A stretch of DNA of 64,000 nt from Sesamum alatum (taxonomy: Eukaryota; Streptophyta; Magnoliopsida; Lamiales; Pedaliaceae). Shown in pieces: positions 11,728 through 24,107 of this stretch (position 1 is the stretch's first letter; every line of letters begins with the position of its first letter). The position numbers and the translations under genes are program-made. Location: contig JACGWO010000002.1 of assembly GCA_034509735.1 (NCBI GenBank), positions 48,605,115 to 48,669,114 of the forward strand, given 5' to 3'. Below the pieces are notes generated by a model that worked only from the letters and a program-made list of their open reading frames with translations, ran no database searches and was not told where the DNA came from.

Positions 11728-13200
11728 TCAGTGGATGCCAGGGATCGCCCCGCCCTCCTTAGATTTTCCTTCTACCTCGTCATCATCTTTGACAGCCCGT
11801 AAGATCAGTAGAGCCAATAAAGGAAAACTTACTGTCATAAGCGACCAGTTCGTTATCAATTCGCTCAAGAATGACACCTTTTGCGTGTCGAGTTGCCAAG
11901 CAATTGCAGCCCCTGCACTCTGCACTCCCTTATAGAATCCAGAGTACCTAAAACACATAGATTCAACAATTATGAACCCAAAGAGCTTATAGTTGGAATA
12001 AACAAGAACCCGAGTCACAAGCACGTACTACCTGCTAAGAATCTCAGAGTCATCGGCTAATGCTCCAATGACCCAATACACCATACTTTGAAACATGGCG
12101 TCGAGCAATCCATAACTGAAGTACAACACAAAGGGTCCTGCAAAATCAGAACCATCCTTAAAATCCAGCTTCTTAGCCGGCAAATCACCACGAGAGTAAC
12201 TCAGCTGATTCGCCAGCCCTCCTCCCCAAATAGCAGTCCCGAGAACAGCCACAACTCCAACACCAAGCAATCCCCTAGCCCTCCTACTCTTAAAACTGAA
12301 ATCCATGATATAACCAATAACCACAGAGCCAATCATCTGCGCAGCCCAATAGAATATGTTGTTCAATCCTCTTGTCCTAACATTAAAAAGCAAGGCATTC
12401 ACATTGTTAAACTGGTAACTATAGAAAAAATTACTGCCCCAAGAAGCAGGCACCATCAGCAACATCCTCCAATCACGAAACAACTTGAGAATCGCCCGGA
12501 CCTCGACCAACACGCTAGAGTACTTAATATTCGTGCACCGGGAGCCATCGTCACGCACGACGCGGCTCGGGTGCAGAATTGAGAGTGAAAGGAGAGTTCC
12601 AATAGACATAAAAACCATGAAACCAATGTATGTGCCATCATTGACAGAAACTGCGTCAGTTCTATGGAAATTCAGTATAAAAGGGATTAAACCACCAATC
12701 ACACCACCCATGTTAAAGATACTCCAAAACATGGAAATGTAGACGCCCTTTCTATCATGTGGGGGATAAGATGTCATAATCGCTCCCTGCGCCGCCCACA
12801 AGAGGCCAGCGCCGACCCCGAGGAACCCGCCGGCGACGATGGCGAAAGCCTGGTGGTGGAAATGGTTGTAGTACAGAAACGAGCCGGCGTAGAGGACGTA
12901 AGTGGAGCAGCCGCTCACCAGCGTCAGCTGCGGGCCGAGGATGTTGTAGATTCCTCCGCCCAGAATACCGAACACCGCGAAGGTGGTGTAGAGGGCGGTG
13001 TTAGCATTGTTGGCGGCGGTGGGGTCGACCTGGCCGCCGGCCCCCATGCCGGAGAGAGCATTGAACATTCCGGGACAGCAGAAGCAGACCAACCCGATCA
13101 AAGCAACCTGAACCAAGGGCGAATTGTAGCGGAGAAAGGGTGTTTTCCGGGCAATTTCCGGCGACCCATTTCCAGTTTCTTCATCAAGTTCTAAACCCAT
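11728..13200 (-). CDS. UNC93-like major-facilitator membrane protein
   Basis: Exon 1 is 13200-12032 and exon 2 is 11947-11728. The donor AG/GTAGTA and acceptor TTTTAG restore an Arg codon, giving 462 residues. After a ~25-residue polar N-terminus there are about eleven hydrophobic segments. Plant UNC93-like features are visible: CCPGMFNALSGMGAGGQ in the first helix region, NANTALYTTFAVFGILGGG next, and GVGAGLLWAAQGAIMTSYP mid-protein. Length agrees with plant UNC93-like proteins (~450-460). In animals, UNC93 proteins regulate channels or receptor trafficking. The plant members are mostly uncharacterised transporters or channel regulators, some linked to potassium homeostasis and ABA. The C-terminus is short and charged (AVKDDDEVEGKSKEGG). 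The gene is complete, with no frame break. Confidence 0.9.
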
Positions 13201-13839
13201 TTGGTATTTGGATTGACTGATTGAGAAATGGAGAAATTCAGGTAGAGATTTTTGAGTGGGAAGAGGTGTGGGGGGTTGAAGATGAATTTAAAAGTAGAGG
13301 AAGGGACTGCAGAATTCGGATTGACTTAGAAAACTGCGCATCTAATGACAACTGGATGAGGTTGGGAGAGTTACCCATTGAGGATTCCATTGTATCTAAA
13401 TCTTGTAAGAAAAATATCAAACAAGAACAAAACTACAAAAACATATGGTCGTGGGTTCTATGTCACAATCTTGAATATTCATTGTTGATATATTTTTAGA
13501 GTAAATTCTTCAACCATTTGGTTAATTAATTTAATAGAAATTTCTTTTTCAGCGAATTATATCTGAAATTTTATTTTGAGCAGCTGTAACAATTAATATA
13601 TCAGCTATCCATATTTGAACCAATGTATCAGCCACTTAGTTGGCGAAATTAAAATTTCATGACTATGAATTCGTGAATTCTAATTCTAACTCTAACCGTT
13701 GTTTTGTTTTGTTAGTGACTTATTGGTCTACCTTGTAAGAGTTGATTAGTTAGTTACATGTATTGATTTTGAATATTGAAGTGTGGATTGTTATAATTAT
13801 TAATAGTCGAAATTCATAATGTAATTATAATTAATTTAC

Positions 13840-14285
13840 TTAAATAAAAAGATGAATTATAATGATTTCTTTTGAGATTTAGCATAATTATGAATACCCC
13901 GTCGTTTTTTTAAAAATTACAAGTACCATTTGAGGTTTGTAATTTTTAACCATACCCTTGGTTTTTGTTTAAATTGTAGAAAATTAGTCGAGACAAATTG
14001 CATTATTGTTCCTCTGTGTAAAAATAAAAAAATTAAAAAAAAACAAACCAACAACGTAAGAAATCTCTTTCTACGCACTTTAGTTCAAAAAAATTCAGAA
14101 AATTTTAAAAATTAATTAAAAAAAAAGTTAGTTTGCACAATGGCTTTTTGATCAATTCACCCATATTAATGGGTGAAAATGAATTATTAGTAAGACGGTT
14201 ATTTGTAAAAATTGAAAAAAAAAAAAAAGATATTCATAATTATAACAAATCTTAGGAGATGCTATTGTAATTCAGCCTAAATAAA
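13840..14285. mobile_element. Inverted-repeat MITE
   Basis: The left end contains 'cataattatgaatacc' and 'aaaaattacaagtacc'. The right end contains complements in the same order ('ggttatttgtaaaaatt', 'gatattcataattataac', 'gtaattcagcc'). It belongs with the copies at 9240 and 60748. Confidence 0.5.
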
Positions 14286-15139
14286 AAGACACATGGCTTG
14301 TTGTATGTATTATCAATCATGTAAAAGAATTGCTAGAACAGGATGACAGCAAGAAAATAACAAAACAACACAATTGTTTTTCTCAGTGAAGAATTCTTGT
14401 TAGATGGTGGTGTGTTGTCATTACAATTGCCCGCCGGAAAAGGAATCTTTCATGGAAAGTGAAGGATCCTTGTTGGTATTAGCAGTTTACCAGCAAAAGC
14501 AAAAACAGAAAAAGACCCGCACCACACGAATCGATAAAACCAAGTTAGAAACCGGGTGTAAATGTAATGTTGTCTGTCCGTCACCTTTCATTGGTTAAAC
14601 GCAAAAATACAATAGAATTTTTGATCATTTTTTCTGCGGCTTCTGTTTTGTTAAATACTTTCGGTTTTGATATTTTCATAATTGTGTTTAACAAATGCAA
14701 TTATTTATTTAATATAAAGTCACTTGGGCTTTCTATATTGAAATTAGTCAAATATAAAGCTATACTATTATTAAATATTTGAGGAGTTAGAACAACTACC
14801 TTTAGCTGACAAAATATATATTGATCAAGATATTCTCAAATATATATTTTTACACAAAATAATTATCCCTTAAAATTTTCTATTTATTTATTGTATTCAT
14901 ACAGAGTTATGACCAATTATTTATATTTTATTTAATAAAAATTTAAAATATGCACACGAGTATACTCCAAGAATTAATGATTACGATAATTATTTGGCTA
15001 GATATGCCTGCCATCTTTTCCAGCCGGAGTATCGGACAAATGATTCACATTGACTACGAACATTTGTCGTTTTCTGCTTGACCTTATTAGGCGTAATAAA
15101 ACCGCCGGCAGAAACTCTAGTCCAGAACCCAGCCCTTAC

Positions 15140-15564
15140 CACTCCAGGTGTGCAATTTTCGGTTGAACGAGCCAAAAATTTGGATATTGTTTTAAAAATT
15201 TCAATAATTCAGTTCGATTTCAATTTTTGGTGTCGAGTTAATCAAATCGAACCAAATACCAAACTTCAATATATATATATATAATTATAAATATATGGAT
15301 AAATATAATAAAAAAATAAAAGATATAAATATTAGATTACCAAATATCTGTATAAAAGTTATAATTTCATGGTTAATACATACTTAATTGCTTATAATTA
15401 TTGATTAACAAAATATTTTTTAAATTTTTTTTGATTAATTCGGTACAGAAACAAAGTGAACCAAAATAAGTTTGATTTTTACCGAACCAAAAAATTAGCA
15501 TTTCAGTTCGGCATTCCGCACGCCAAAATTTTGGTTAACCGGAATGAACACCTCTGGATCGCCG
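15140..15564. mobile_element. hAT-like MITE with flanking direct repeat
   Basis: The ends carry imperfect inverted repeats: 'ccaggtgtgcaattttcggtt' at the left, and the complement of 'ccagaggtgttcattccggtt' at the right. An identical 11-bp sequence CCAGCCCTTAC occurs immediately outside both ends (15129-15139 and 15565-15575), consistent with a target-site duplication of at least 8 bp. The interior is AT-rich with further complementarity ('ttcgatttcaatttttgg' against 'ccaaaataagtttgat'). Confidence 0.6.
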
Positions 15565-16098
15565 CCAGCCCTTACAAGAAACAATCCACCCAGACAACAC
15601 AAGAAAAAGCCAACTTTTATCCCACTCTGTCCCACGACAATATAAATCTTTACATAGAAGAAAAAGAAAAAGAGAGTGAGAGAGAGAAACATATAATGAT
15701 GATAACTGTTCTCATAGACAGATCGCAATTAAAATGAAAGCTTGAGATCCCATCTGAAAAGATGCAATAAAAATGAATGTCTACAACTATCAAACTATAA
15801 GAATATAAAAGTTACCTTTGTGTCTGTGCACATTCATCCAGGTGTGTAAACAACAATGTTTTTGCAGCAGTAGTGATGGACTAGTGCTTCTGTCTCTTAA
15901 CCTCAAAGAGTTCATGAGCTTCAACAAATCCAGTACAGGATACGATGTGGAGAAAGACTTGGTTACTTTCTACCTTGAAGTTGTTAGTTCTTGTAATCTC
16001 TACGAAAACAGACAGTTGGGCATTAGAAATTCCTGGTAAGAAGAAAAAGAGGACGACCTTTTCTGTAATGGGCGTGGGATTGCCTGTTATCATTCTTT

Positions 16099-19000
16099 TC
16101 AATTTTCATCCTTCTTTGGGCTTTGCAGTGAGAAAACAGGTTCTCCAAGTCCAAAATGATCTCGATCGGCAGGTCCAGCGGTTGGGGAGCTCTCCTCGCC
16201 AGATTCTGGAGAAGAATCATCAATTCTAACGTGGTCCTCTGATCCAGCTTGGGGAATCTCAGCAAGCCGGTCGCTAGAATCTTTGCCAATCAAGTTCTTG
16301 TATATTGCTAGGGCTTGAGCCATCATATTGGCAGGATTGGAAGCACTTGATGGAAGCAACACTGTTGTTCCCTAAGGAATGGAAGAAAGGAAAAGCACGG
16401 GAAGAATAAGTTTTATTGGAATTTATTCTCATAACGATGATTATAACATGACACTGACTTGATCTGGTGCATTACCTCTTTTGCAATCTTGCTGAAGGCA
16501 TGAATATACTGCTCAGCAACTCTTAGACTAGCAGCCTGCAAACAAATCATAATCCTCAATACATATCAAATAGAACTATACAATGAATAGATTCCTGGAA
16601 TCCAAAGTCATATGTATCATCTAAAATAAGCAGTCGTCTCTCTCATTTTACCATGTATTGATCAAATGTAGCTGAGGGTAACAAAGTCAATACTTTGCTT
16701 CCTTGTAACGCGTGGGAGTATAAATTGGGAGGATAGTATATTAGAACGTAGAAAGAGAAGAAATCTGCAACTATAGGCGAAAGATGCTTAATAGCCACTT
16801 TAAGGTGCTACAAGAATTGTTTTTCAGATGTCTAGTTAAATTGGTCGATAAAAGAGATGAACCTCACCTCCACACCCCCATTTTCTTTGAGGGACTGTGA
16901 TACAAGAGCAATTCCTTCTGCAGTTGCCTGTGCTCTAGCAAGAATAGCTTCTGCTTCTCCTATAATGGCAAAAATTCAACGGCAAAAATTTTTAATCAAA
17001 TCGTTGACATCTAAAAAAAACATTTCGAAGTAAAAGGACATCTATAATTCCAAGAGCTATCTAATAACATTCTCCAGACTCTAGTCAGAATGATTGCCAC
17101 ATTTACTGACAACAGGACCACTAATAGATGAACCTTACTACCCCTGTTTCACGTTTCTGTTGAAAGGATAAAACCCATTTCCTCCTTTGAGACCGCTAAT
17201 AATCTGGAACTTCTGATGGTTAAGAAAGCTCTACATGGGCCAATTGCAAACACGATAACCAACCTTGAGCTCTGTTAACCTGGTCCAGCTTGGCAGCCTC
17301 TGATGCAAGGATTACTGCACTCTTTTTCCCATCTGCAATATTAATATTTGCCTGCCTTTCTCCTGCATAAGTGTATTTGATGAATGAAAAGAAATATGGA
17401 CTACGCCAAATACATCATAACATCAGGCAGCAATAAGCATCATACTTACTCTAACCAGCCTTAGGGGACATTAATTTCACTTTTTCATCACATCAACTGA
17501 AAATCATTAAATTATTCTCAAAAGATAAAAACTATGAGGCATTTCCTTAAATGGTGGAGCATGATTACAAGAAAGTAAATCTCTTATTGTTGTACCGCCA
17601 TCTCTGGTTAGCTAAGCTTTCCATGACGTGCTTGGAATGGCCATTGAATATTACGTCATGATATTTTTAGAATCTAACAGCTATGCAAACATGAGGTAAG
17701 TATAAAGTGCGAGAAAAAGGTCACCTAATGTTGGACTGAACAATGTCAGTCATCCTACAAGTTTCATATGTACTCTTCAAACCAAAATGCATTGGGCTGA
17801 AAAACAATTTTATCTTCGGTAGCAGATAAATCTTTCCATTACAGCGACAAATGCAAACTAACCATTCCAGAAAGCGGGAAATCAAACCCAGTACCTTCAG
17901 ATTCTAAAACTTGAGCTCTCCTTTTGCGCTCTGCTTCAGCTTGCATTTCCATTGCTGCCCTCACCCCACGTGGAGGAGATATATCCCCTGAATTTGGTTA
18001 AGGTGTAGCAAATGTGAATAAGATGAGGAAAATAAGAAATGAGAAAATTTTCATTAAAATACAATACACCCACTTATTTCATAACGAAGGCATTTTAAGC
18101 CCCAATCTTTTGCAGCTTCATTGATGGCAATCTGCACCAAATGCATATCTAAAGCAGTCAAATCAAAGTATGTTGAAAGGTGAGAGGCTAACTCAAGAAC
18201 AAGTGATTCAAAAGTTTCCTGAGCAAAACAACACACATCACAGATAACTTAATTATATACATTTGGCTACTGTTTCAGAAACAATTCAGTTAGTGCCACC
18301 ATTTGGAATACAAACTGGAATCCAGTGCTTCTTATTCTCCATGTAGATGCTAGCAATCAGAACATTAGATTCTCATGCTCAACTGAGAGAAACTCTAGCA
18401 CAAAAGACGGGCAAATGCTGATCCAATGAATTATAAATACCTCTAAAATTTACACACACTCCTTATCATTCCGTAGCATGACCTTTTGCAAATAGCATAG
18501 ATATGAATGACTTGCATAGAGATATTGGCACATTTTCTTTTCACTTTTTTGGCACATTTTTTTCAGGAGGACTGCTTTATAACTTAAAGACAGACATAAT
18601 CATCTCCTTAGGGAGTTCCAGATACATAAATTTTATATGTCGTTAAATTTCTTAGTTTAACAAACTTTAGCATCTGCGAGAAGAAACATGCCGGCATGAT
18701 TGTCTATCAGAGTATAATAGAGCAAGATTCGAGATTAGATAAAGCAACGGGAAAAACTTCGTAAGCAATAACCACAAACATTCTAGTTAACCAAGCACCA
18801 AAACTCACCACTATCTTTTCATTGAGTGTGTCCCTTTCCTCAAAAGTCTTGTCGAGAGTGATCTTACCAAGCTCACTCCGCATGGTTGTTTGTGCAAGCT
18901 GGATTACAGCATACAAAGGATTCTCGACTCCATAAGATGCCAACTTCGGGTCCACTATCTTCAAACCACAAGAAAAGCAATATCGATGTTCATTTTAGAA

Positions 19001-20003
19001 GTTCATTGATGGTAAAATTCATTTAGATGTCAATGCACACCACAAAACTGAATGTGAGTTAAAATGCATGCCTTAACATAGAGGACTCCATCAATTTGAA
19101 TGCTGACATTATCCTTGGTAATAGCAGACTGGTCAGGAATGGGAATCGCCTCTTCTTTTAGGGAATGCACGTAAGCAATTCTATCAACAAGTGGAATTAA
19201 TATGTGTATCCCAGGAGTCAATGTCTTCACATACTTCCCAAATCGCTCAATAACATACGCCTTCTTCTCAGGCACAATTCGAATTCCCCAATTTGCTGGT
19301 GGTGGAATCTCATACCTTCACCAAAAATCACATCATTACATACCATTTGTTAATTGTTAAAAGCAAAACGTTCTGCATTATGAATTCCTCTTATAGAGAT
19401 TTCATTATGACTCATGTTACCATACATATTCCAGTTTATCAATCCACTTCCTTGATGTCACCTCATCAATGAATCTATTGTTCGTCCTATTACGCTGCTA
19501 CAAATTAGTTCTATTTTTAGCTCACTTCTGCCAAAATAACTTAGCAGCAAGATCAACGTGGAGTGAAACGAAATTCAAAGAAATTGTTCGAGCGGGGTAA
19601 AACAGCAAAAACATAGCCGCAGAGCAGAATGTGACAACGTCATAAGTTATACCAATCACTAATTCCGCATCAACAATAAAAAATAAGCCAAAGATAAGCA
19701 TGAAGGAAACATCGCTGCAAAACAAGCAAAAACGCAGAAAAAATACTAATAAACACAAATCCAAAATGAATTCCTAAAATGCCATCTATAGTACCTGGAG
19801 CTAGGGTCCCGGGGGTAGCGGATGTGGCGGACAGCGGCGGAGAACGGGTAAGGGAGCTGACGTGGAGCAAGGTGAGCCGACGATTGATTAAGCAGAGGCG
19901 GAGGAGCCGTGGAGATTGCGCGGGAGCTGATCGCAGATCGAGCAGCAACCAAATTTCTAGCGTTCCGAAGCTTGTCGAGAGAATTCGACTTCACCAAATT
20001 CAT
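16099..20003 (-). CDS. Mitochondrial stomatin-like (SPFH/band 7) protein
   Basis: Nine exons in phase: 20003-19795, 19315-19072, 18958-18809, 18131-18074, 17987-17895, 17362-17264, 16959-16868, 16535-16476, 16371-16099; 425 residues. Residues 1-~65 are rich in Arg, Ser and Ala with few acids, as in a mitochondrial presequence. The SPFH domain follows, with diagnostic [40 protein letters not shown] and [13 protein letters not shown] charged Ala/Glu-rich coiled segment ([14 protein letters not shown] to [11 protein letters not shown]) and a family-typical [12 protein letters not shown] region come next. Plant SLPs form large inner-membrane complexes that help supercomplex assembly (family knowledge). 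Intron 2 appears to start with GC rather than GT. The ATG chosen (20003) begins [14 protein letters not shown]; an upstream in-frame frame opens only with TTG. Confidence 0.92.
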
Positions 20004-20079
20004 TTCTCTGATTTCCACCAAAAATTAGGGAGGAATTTTGGGGGGGGAATCGAGGAAATGAAAAGAAATTGTAGCAATT

Positions 20080-20110
20080 GAATAAGCCCTAGTTAAACCC
20101 AGAGGCCAAG
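20080..20110 (-). promoter_or_regulatory. Telo-box-like element upstream of the stomatin-like gene
   Basis: Sequences GCCCTAG and TTAAACCC lie within 110 bp of the ATG, resembling the AAACCCTA telo-box common in housekeeping and mitochondrial-protein promoters of plants. The match is partial. Confidence 0.3.
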
Positions 20111-20159
20111 GTCACAGTCACTTGTTCCCCAAGGGACTTCTCTAACGTTACATAAATTG

Positions 20160-20405
20160 GATTTTGAGTTGTCCATTTTATTAATTAATATAATTAACAA
20201 ATAAATTGGCAATAATTACAGTCGACTCTAATTTTATTAATTAAAATAAAGCGATTACAACTGTCAGTATCAAATAAACCTACTATACAGTAAAAACAAA
20301 TCATCTCACACAGAGGATTCGAACCCATGACCTCTAAGATCATGGGACCTTAATTTTGTCAACTGGGTTAGGTCTCAAAGTCAACTCAAATCTTTTGGGC
20401 AGTTA
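20160..20405 (-). mobile_element. tRNA-derived SINE-like repeat
   Basis: Read on the minus strand it has an A-box-like 'taacccagttgac' and, about 40 bases later, a B-box GGTTCGAATCC, the internal promoter pattern of tRNA-derived SINEs. A 'tgtatagtaggttta' phrase follows, and then 'gtcgactgtaattat'. A related copy lies at about 49680-50010 with the same order of phrases. It cannot fold as a tRNA. Confidence 0.45.
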
Positions 20406-20409
20406 AATT

Positions 20410-22370
20410 TCAATACTCGCCATGCGTTTGAAGTGAATCTTGTACTACAACTGCTGTTAACTGGTAGTAGGTGTTTAAGAAAAGCATTTATTTGTTTTAT
20501 AATATGATTGTTAGTCATAAATACAAGGGATAATTACGTAGCCCTTGATGAGATCTCCGGTAATTGCACATTTGATTCCTTATATTTTGAAAATTACATT
20601 TAACATCCCGATACTTGTTTTGATCTAATAATAGGTATTTCGTTGGTAAAAATTCACCGAATTCGTTGATAGTAACAAAAATATTGAATAAAAATAAACC
20701 TTTACTCTGATTGACTTATTACTGACTTATTGTAGATCAATTAATTCCATTTCTAACCAAAATTATCCCTATATATCTTTAAACGTTAATACATGTGATG
20801 AAGTACATATTCACCTTTACAAGAAAAAAATATGAACTTCAATTCAATTTTTTTTGGTGAATATCAAAAAATTTAATTAATTTTGATTACAAAATGATCT
20901 ATTTGTTAAGTATGAATGACCCTAAAAGTTTCTTTCTTTTTTTGGTTTATCTAAATTAACCTTATAACAATATTATTTTTAAGGATAATTATGTAAAACA
21001 ATTTACTTTTAATCCATACTAATTATTTTTTACATTTATTATTTACTCTCTTTAACTACTTTTCACATTATTCATATTTATTCATATTAATTACTTTTCA
21101 CATTGTACTTATTTACTCATATTAATATATTTTTTATATTATATTCATAATATAAGAACCTACTAGATCAAAAATACTCTTATGAAATTAGAAAAGGAAC
21201 TACAAAATATAATTACCATTCCACAATGTATAAATATCGAGTACAACAATAATTAAGTTGAATATAATTTTATACTAAATTAATAACTTAGGTGTTATTC
21301 CCATTATAGAGTATAAACTATTTATATATAAAAAATCAGGTTTGTAGTTTCAAAGTTTTGAACAATTTATTTATATTTCATATACATGTATAGAGTATGT
21401 TCATGTATAATTGATTTATAGTACTTAATTTTTTAAATTAAAATTTTAAGTATTGTGAAAGAATTGGAGATACAGAATTATTAATTAAAAGAATACAATG
21501 ACTGTTGAAAAAATTAAAGAATTGTCAAAATGAAAAAAAAAAAAACTATAAAACATCACTTAAAAAGTAGTTTACAAAAATCCTCAAAAAGTAAATACTC
21601 AATATTGGTGTATACACTTAACGCTCCAAAAAATTGGGATAAAAAAAAAGAATAAATCATAAGCAAAAACTTAACTGAAGATATAAATTTAATTTTATTT
21701 GCATTAATGAGAAACAAAAAATATTACAAATTGTACAATAATGGAGGAACAAGTAATTGTTCTATGATTCTCATTAGTTTTATTATTGCAACAATTCATT
21801 TAAAATTCTGATATGCAAAGTTATTTATGTTATATATATTGTTGAAAATAAAAATGAGATCGAGAAGAATAAAAATACTAAAAAATCAAACTCTATCTAA
21901 AAACATATCCTTTTATGTAATATTTTCAAAAGTTTTGAACAATCAATTTGGTAAAAAAATACATTTATATATTTTACAAAAATTCTTGTTAACGTATGAT
22001 GTACGTAGTTAACTTTGTATAATTGTTCTATTGAAAAATTATTTGCATACTCGAACTCAATTCAAAACAAGTTTGGCTGAGCAATGAATTATTAAGTGCA
22101 AGTTAAATAAAATTATATATTTTTAATATTTTAAATAAAAAATTATTAAAAAAAGTATTCATAAATTTTTGCATGAAATGTACTTGGATATGCAAAAAAT
22201 ATGTATGTACTTGGATATGCACAAAATATGGTGAATTTTTTCAATTAATTTCATGATTTAGACTTTAAAATAATTTAAAGTTAATTAGACTAATGCTTTT
22301 CGCATCATTACTATTATGTTGATTTGTGAGACAAAATCGAAAAACTTCTTTTATGTATATAATCCTTAAG
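20410..22370. other. AT-rich intergenic DNA
   Basis: Strongly AT-rich, with no gene-like frame. A run of degenerate 'ttcatatta' repeats occurs around 21060-21135. Confidence 0.5.
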
Positions 22371-22620
22371 GCCCCGTTTGGTTTGTGTGATTAGCCATGA
22401 TAAAATTACTCATCATGCCTAATCACACGTTTGGTTAGTATTATTAGAGCCCGGTACTAATATCGAGACCGGTCTTATTTATTAGAATTTATGGGATAAT
22501 GGATTCACCTATGAAGTGGGATACACAATCCCACAAATTATGATAAACCAGTATTAGATCCCACAAGATTAGTGCATGAGACCTCATGTACAATGCTTTT
22601 TAATCCTCTGGGACAAAAAT
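22370..22620 (+). mobile_element. PIF/Harbinger-type MITE, left end only
   Basis: Begins GGCCCCGTTTGG directly after TAA (22367-22369), as in Tourist-like elements. It contains 'gtgattagcc' and its near complement 'gcctaatcacacgtttgg' within the first 70 bp. No matching right terminus is found, so it is truncated. Part of its body ('cacaagattagtgcatgagacc') recurs at about 26300 and 55535. Confidence 0.45.
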
Positions 22621-24107
22621 GCAATTTTACCTATATTTGTAAAATCTTGATAAATCTTAATCTTTTAACTCAAGATTCAAATGGAATATTAAAGAATTTC
22701 ATATTCCTTTTTATGTTGTCACGCGTCGATACCAATTGTAAATAAAGAACTTAAGTAACATATAAAATCATAAAGAGAAATGTCTTTTCGAGACAAAATC
22801 GTGAAGCTCATATAAAACTACACAATACCCATCTTGCACAACGGGACACTGATCACATCGCACGCCACATTATTTGACGCTTTTGTGAGACAAAATCATA
22901 AAATTCATTTGAAGCTAGAATAAATAATACCCCATACAATAGAATGTGAATATACAAATCACATCACTTTTTAATACGGATTTAACTTAATCGTTTTTTT
23001 CAAATTTTTTACTCAAAACAAATATGAACATCCAAATGTAACATAATAGATGGAGCGTGGGGTTAAGTCAATGATAGGTGACTCGTGTCAATCAAACTCT
23101 GGACAAATTGAAGATCCCATTAAAAATCTTTAATTTATATTTGAGTTTCATTACAATTGGTTTTCTATATATACGATGTACCAATTACTGAATCATTGGT
23201 GGTATATAATGTTTTCGGGTTTGATTGCTTTCAGTCCTTCTATGATCTAGACACTGGAAGTGGAGCCATTTGTAGCCTGTGAGAAGGGGATCGACTTGAA
23301 TCCTTCTTTTCTTCGCAATGATTTTTAAGGATAATAATATTTTTCAAATAGATCTCACTGTAAGAGGGTTTTCGGGTAAATTTACACGTTTTAAAATTCA
23401 ATAAACTTTATAATTTTATTCTAACTAATCAATTTAAAAGCTTAATCTCAAAATTTAATATCTTATAAGTTCTAAAAATATTTTATAAAATAAATACTTC
23501 CCAAATAAGTTGAGCCAAACATCCTATGAGTTACAAAGGCAATCAAGAAAAGTGTGTTGAGAACAAGTTTTTCAACTTTAATCAGGTTTTACAATTAATA
23601 ATCAAATAGAAGGTAGTCTTGATTCAAGGTTCTATTAGATGATGAATTCAGAGATTTTTACATAAGGCTCTAATTCTTTTTATTTTTAACGAATGCCTGG
23701 AGCTTGTTTACCCTAATCCAACAGTGTTTATTCAAGTGATTAAATTCATGTCATGCCCAGGCAATTTTCTATCCAACAAGTATAGGACTTGAACCAGTTG
23801 CATCGGAAAACAATCAAGGAGATGCCGAAGCAGGTCATTGTATACGTAGATAAGAATAAGTAATATCAAAACAGAGAGCCTTTGAAATGACAAGCGAGCA
23901 AGAACACCATCGTTGCAGAATAAAGAAAGTCATACAATTAAAGGAACTAACTAAACATACAGCACAAAAAGATGCTGGCATCATATGATCAAGACATTAG
24001 CCACTTCTCATAATGCAAAATTGTAAATCCACCTTCAACAAGTCCATCCCCAAATGACAAGAGTCAAAAAATAATACCATAAAAGGATAATCGTACAGCT
24101 TAACTAC
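22620..24107. repeat. 3' flank of RPL9 copy A, duplicated at 26420-27656
   Basis: Long phrases recur in the same order about 3.5-3.8 kb further right: 'ttttacctatatttgtaaaatctt', 'atggagcgtggg...aagtca...gtgac', 'ggtatataatgttttcgg', and 'gagcaagaacaccatc'. This is the non-coding part of the tandem duplication that created two RPL9 genes. Indels make this flank longer in copy A. No separate gene is seen. Confidence 0.7.

Larger units (their letters stand above)
13430..15830. other. AT-rich intergenic region with MITEs
   Basis: Between the UNC93-like 5' end and the stomatin-like 3' UTR I see no gene. It holds the MITE at ~13840-14285 and the hAT-like MITE at 15140-15564. Open frames such as 14404-14598 and 14567-14782 have no recognisable content. 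Confidence 0.5.

Noticed and set aside
12088..12582. 164-codon plus-strand ORF
   Set aside because: Also antisense to the UNC93-like exon and without any domain signature.
12757..13194. 145-codon plus-strand ORF
   Set aside because: It is antisense to the first exon of the UNC93-like gene, whose family match is clear; the complementary frame has no recognisable content.
18132..18236. Open frame continuing upstream of stomatin exon 4 ([14 protein letters not shown]...)
   Set aside because: A clean TGCAG acceptor precedes the conserved [10 protein letters not shown] block and exon 3 joins it in phase. The extra frame is intron read-through, not family sequence.
20290..20400. tRNA gene candidate (GGTTCGAATCC on the minus strand)
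   Set aside because: No acceptor stem or anticodon arm can be formed around the B-box; better explained as a SINE-like repeat.
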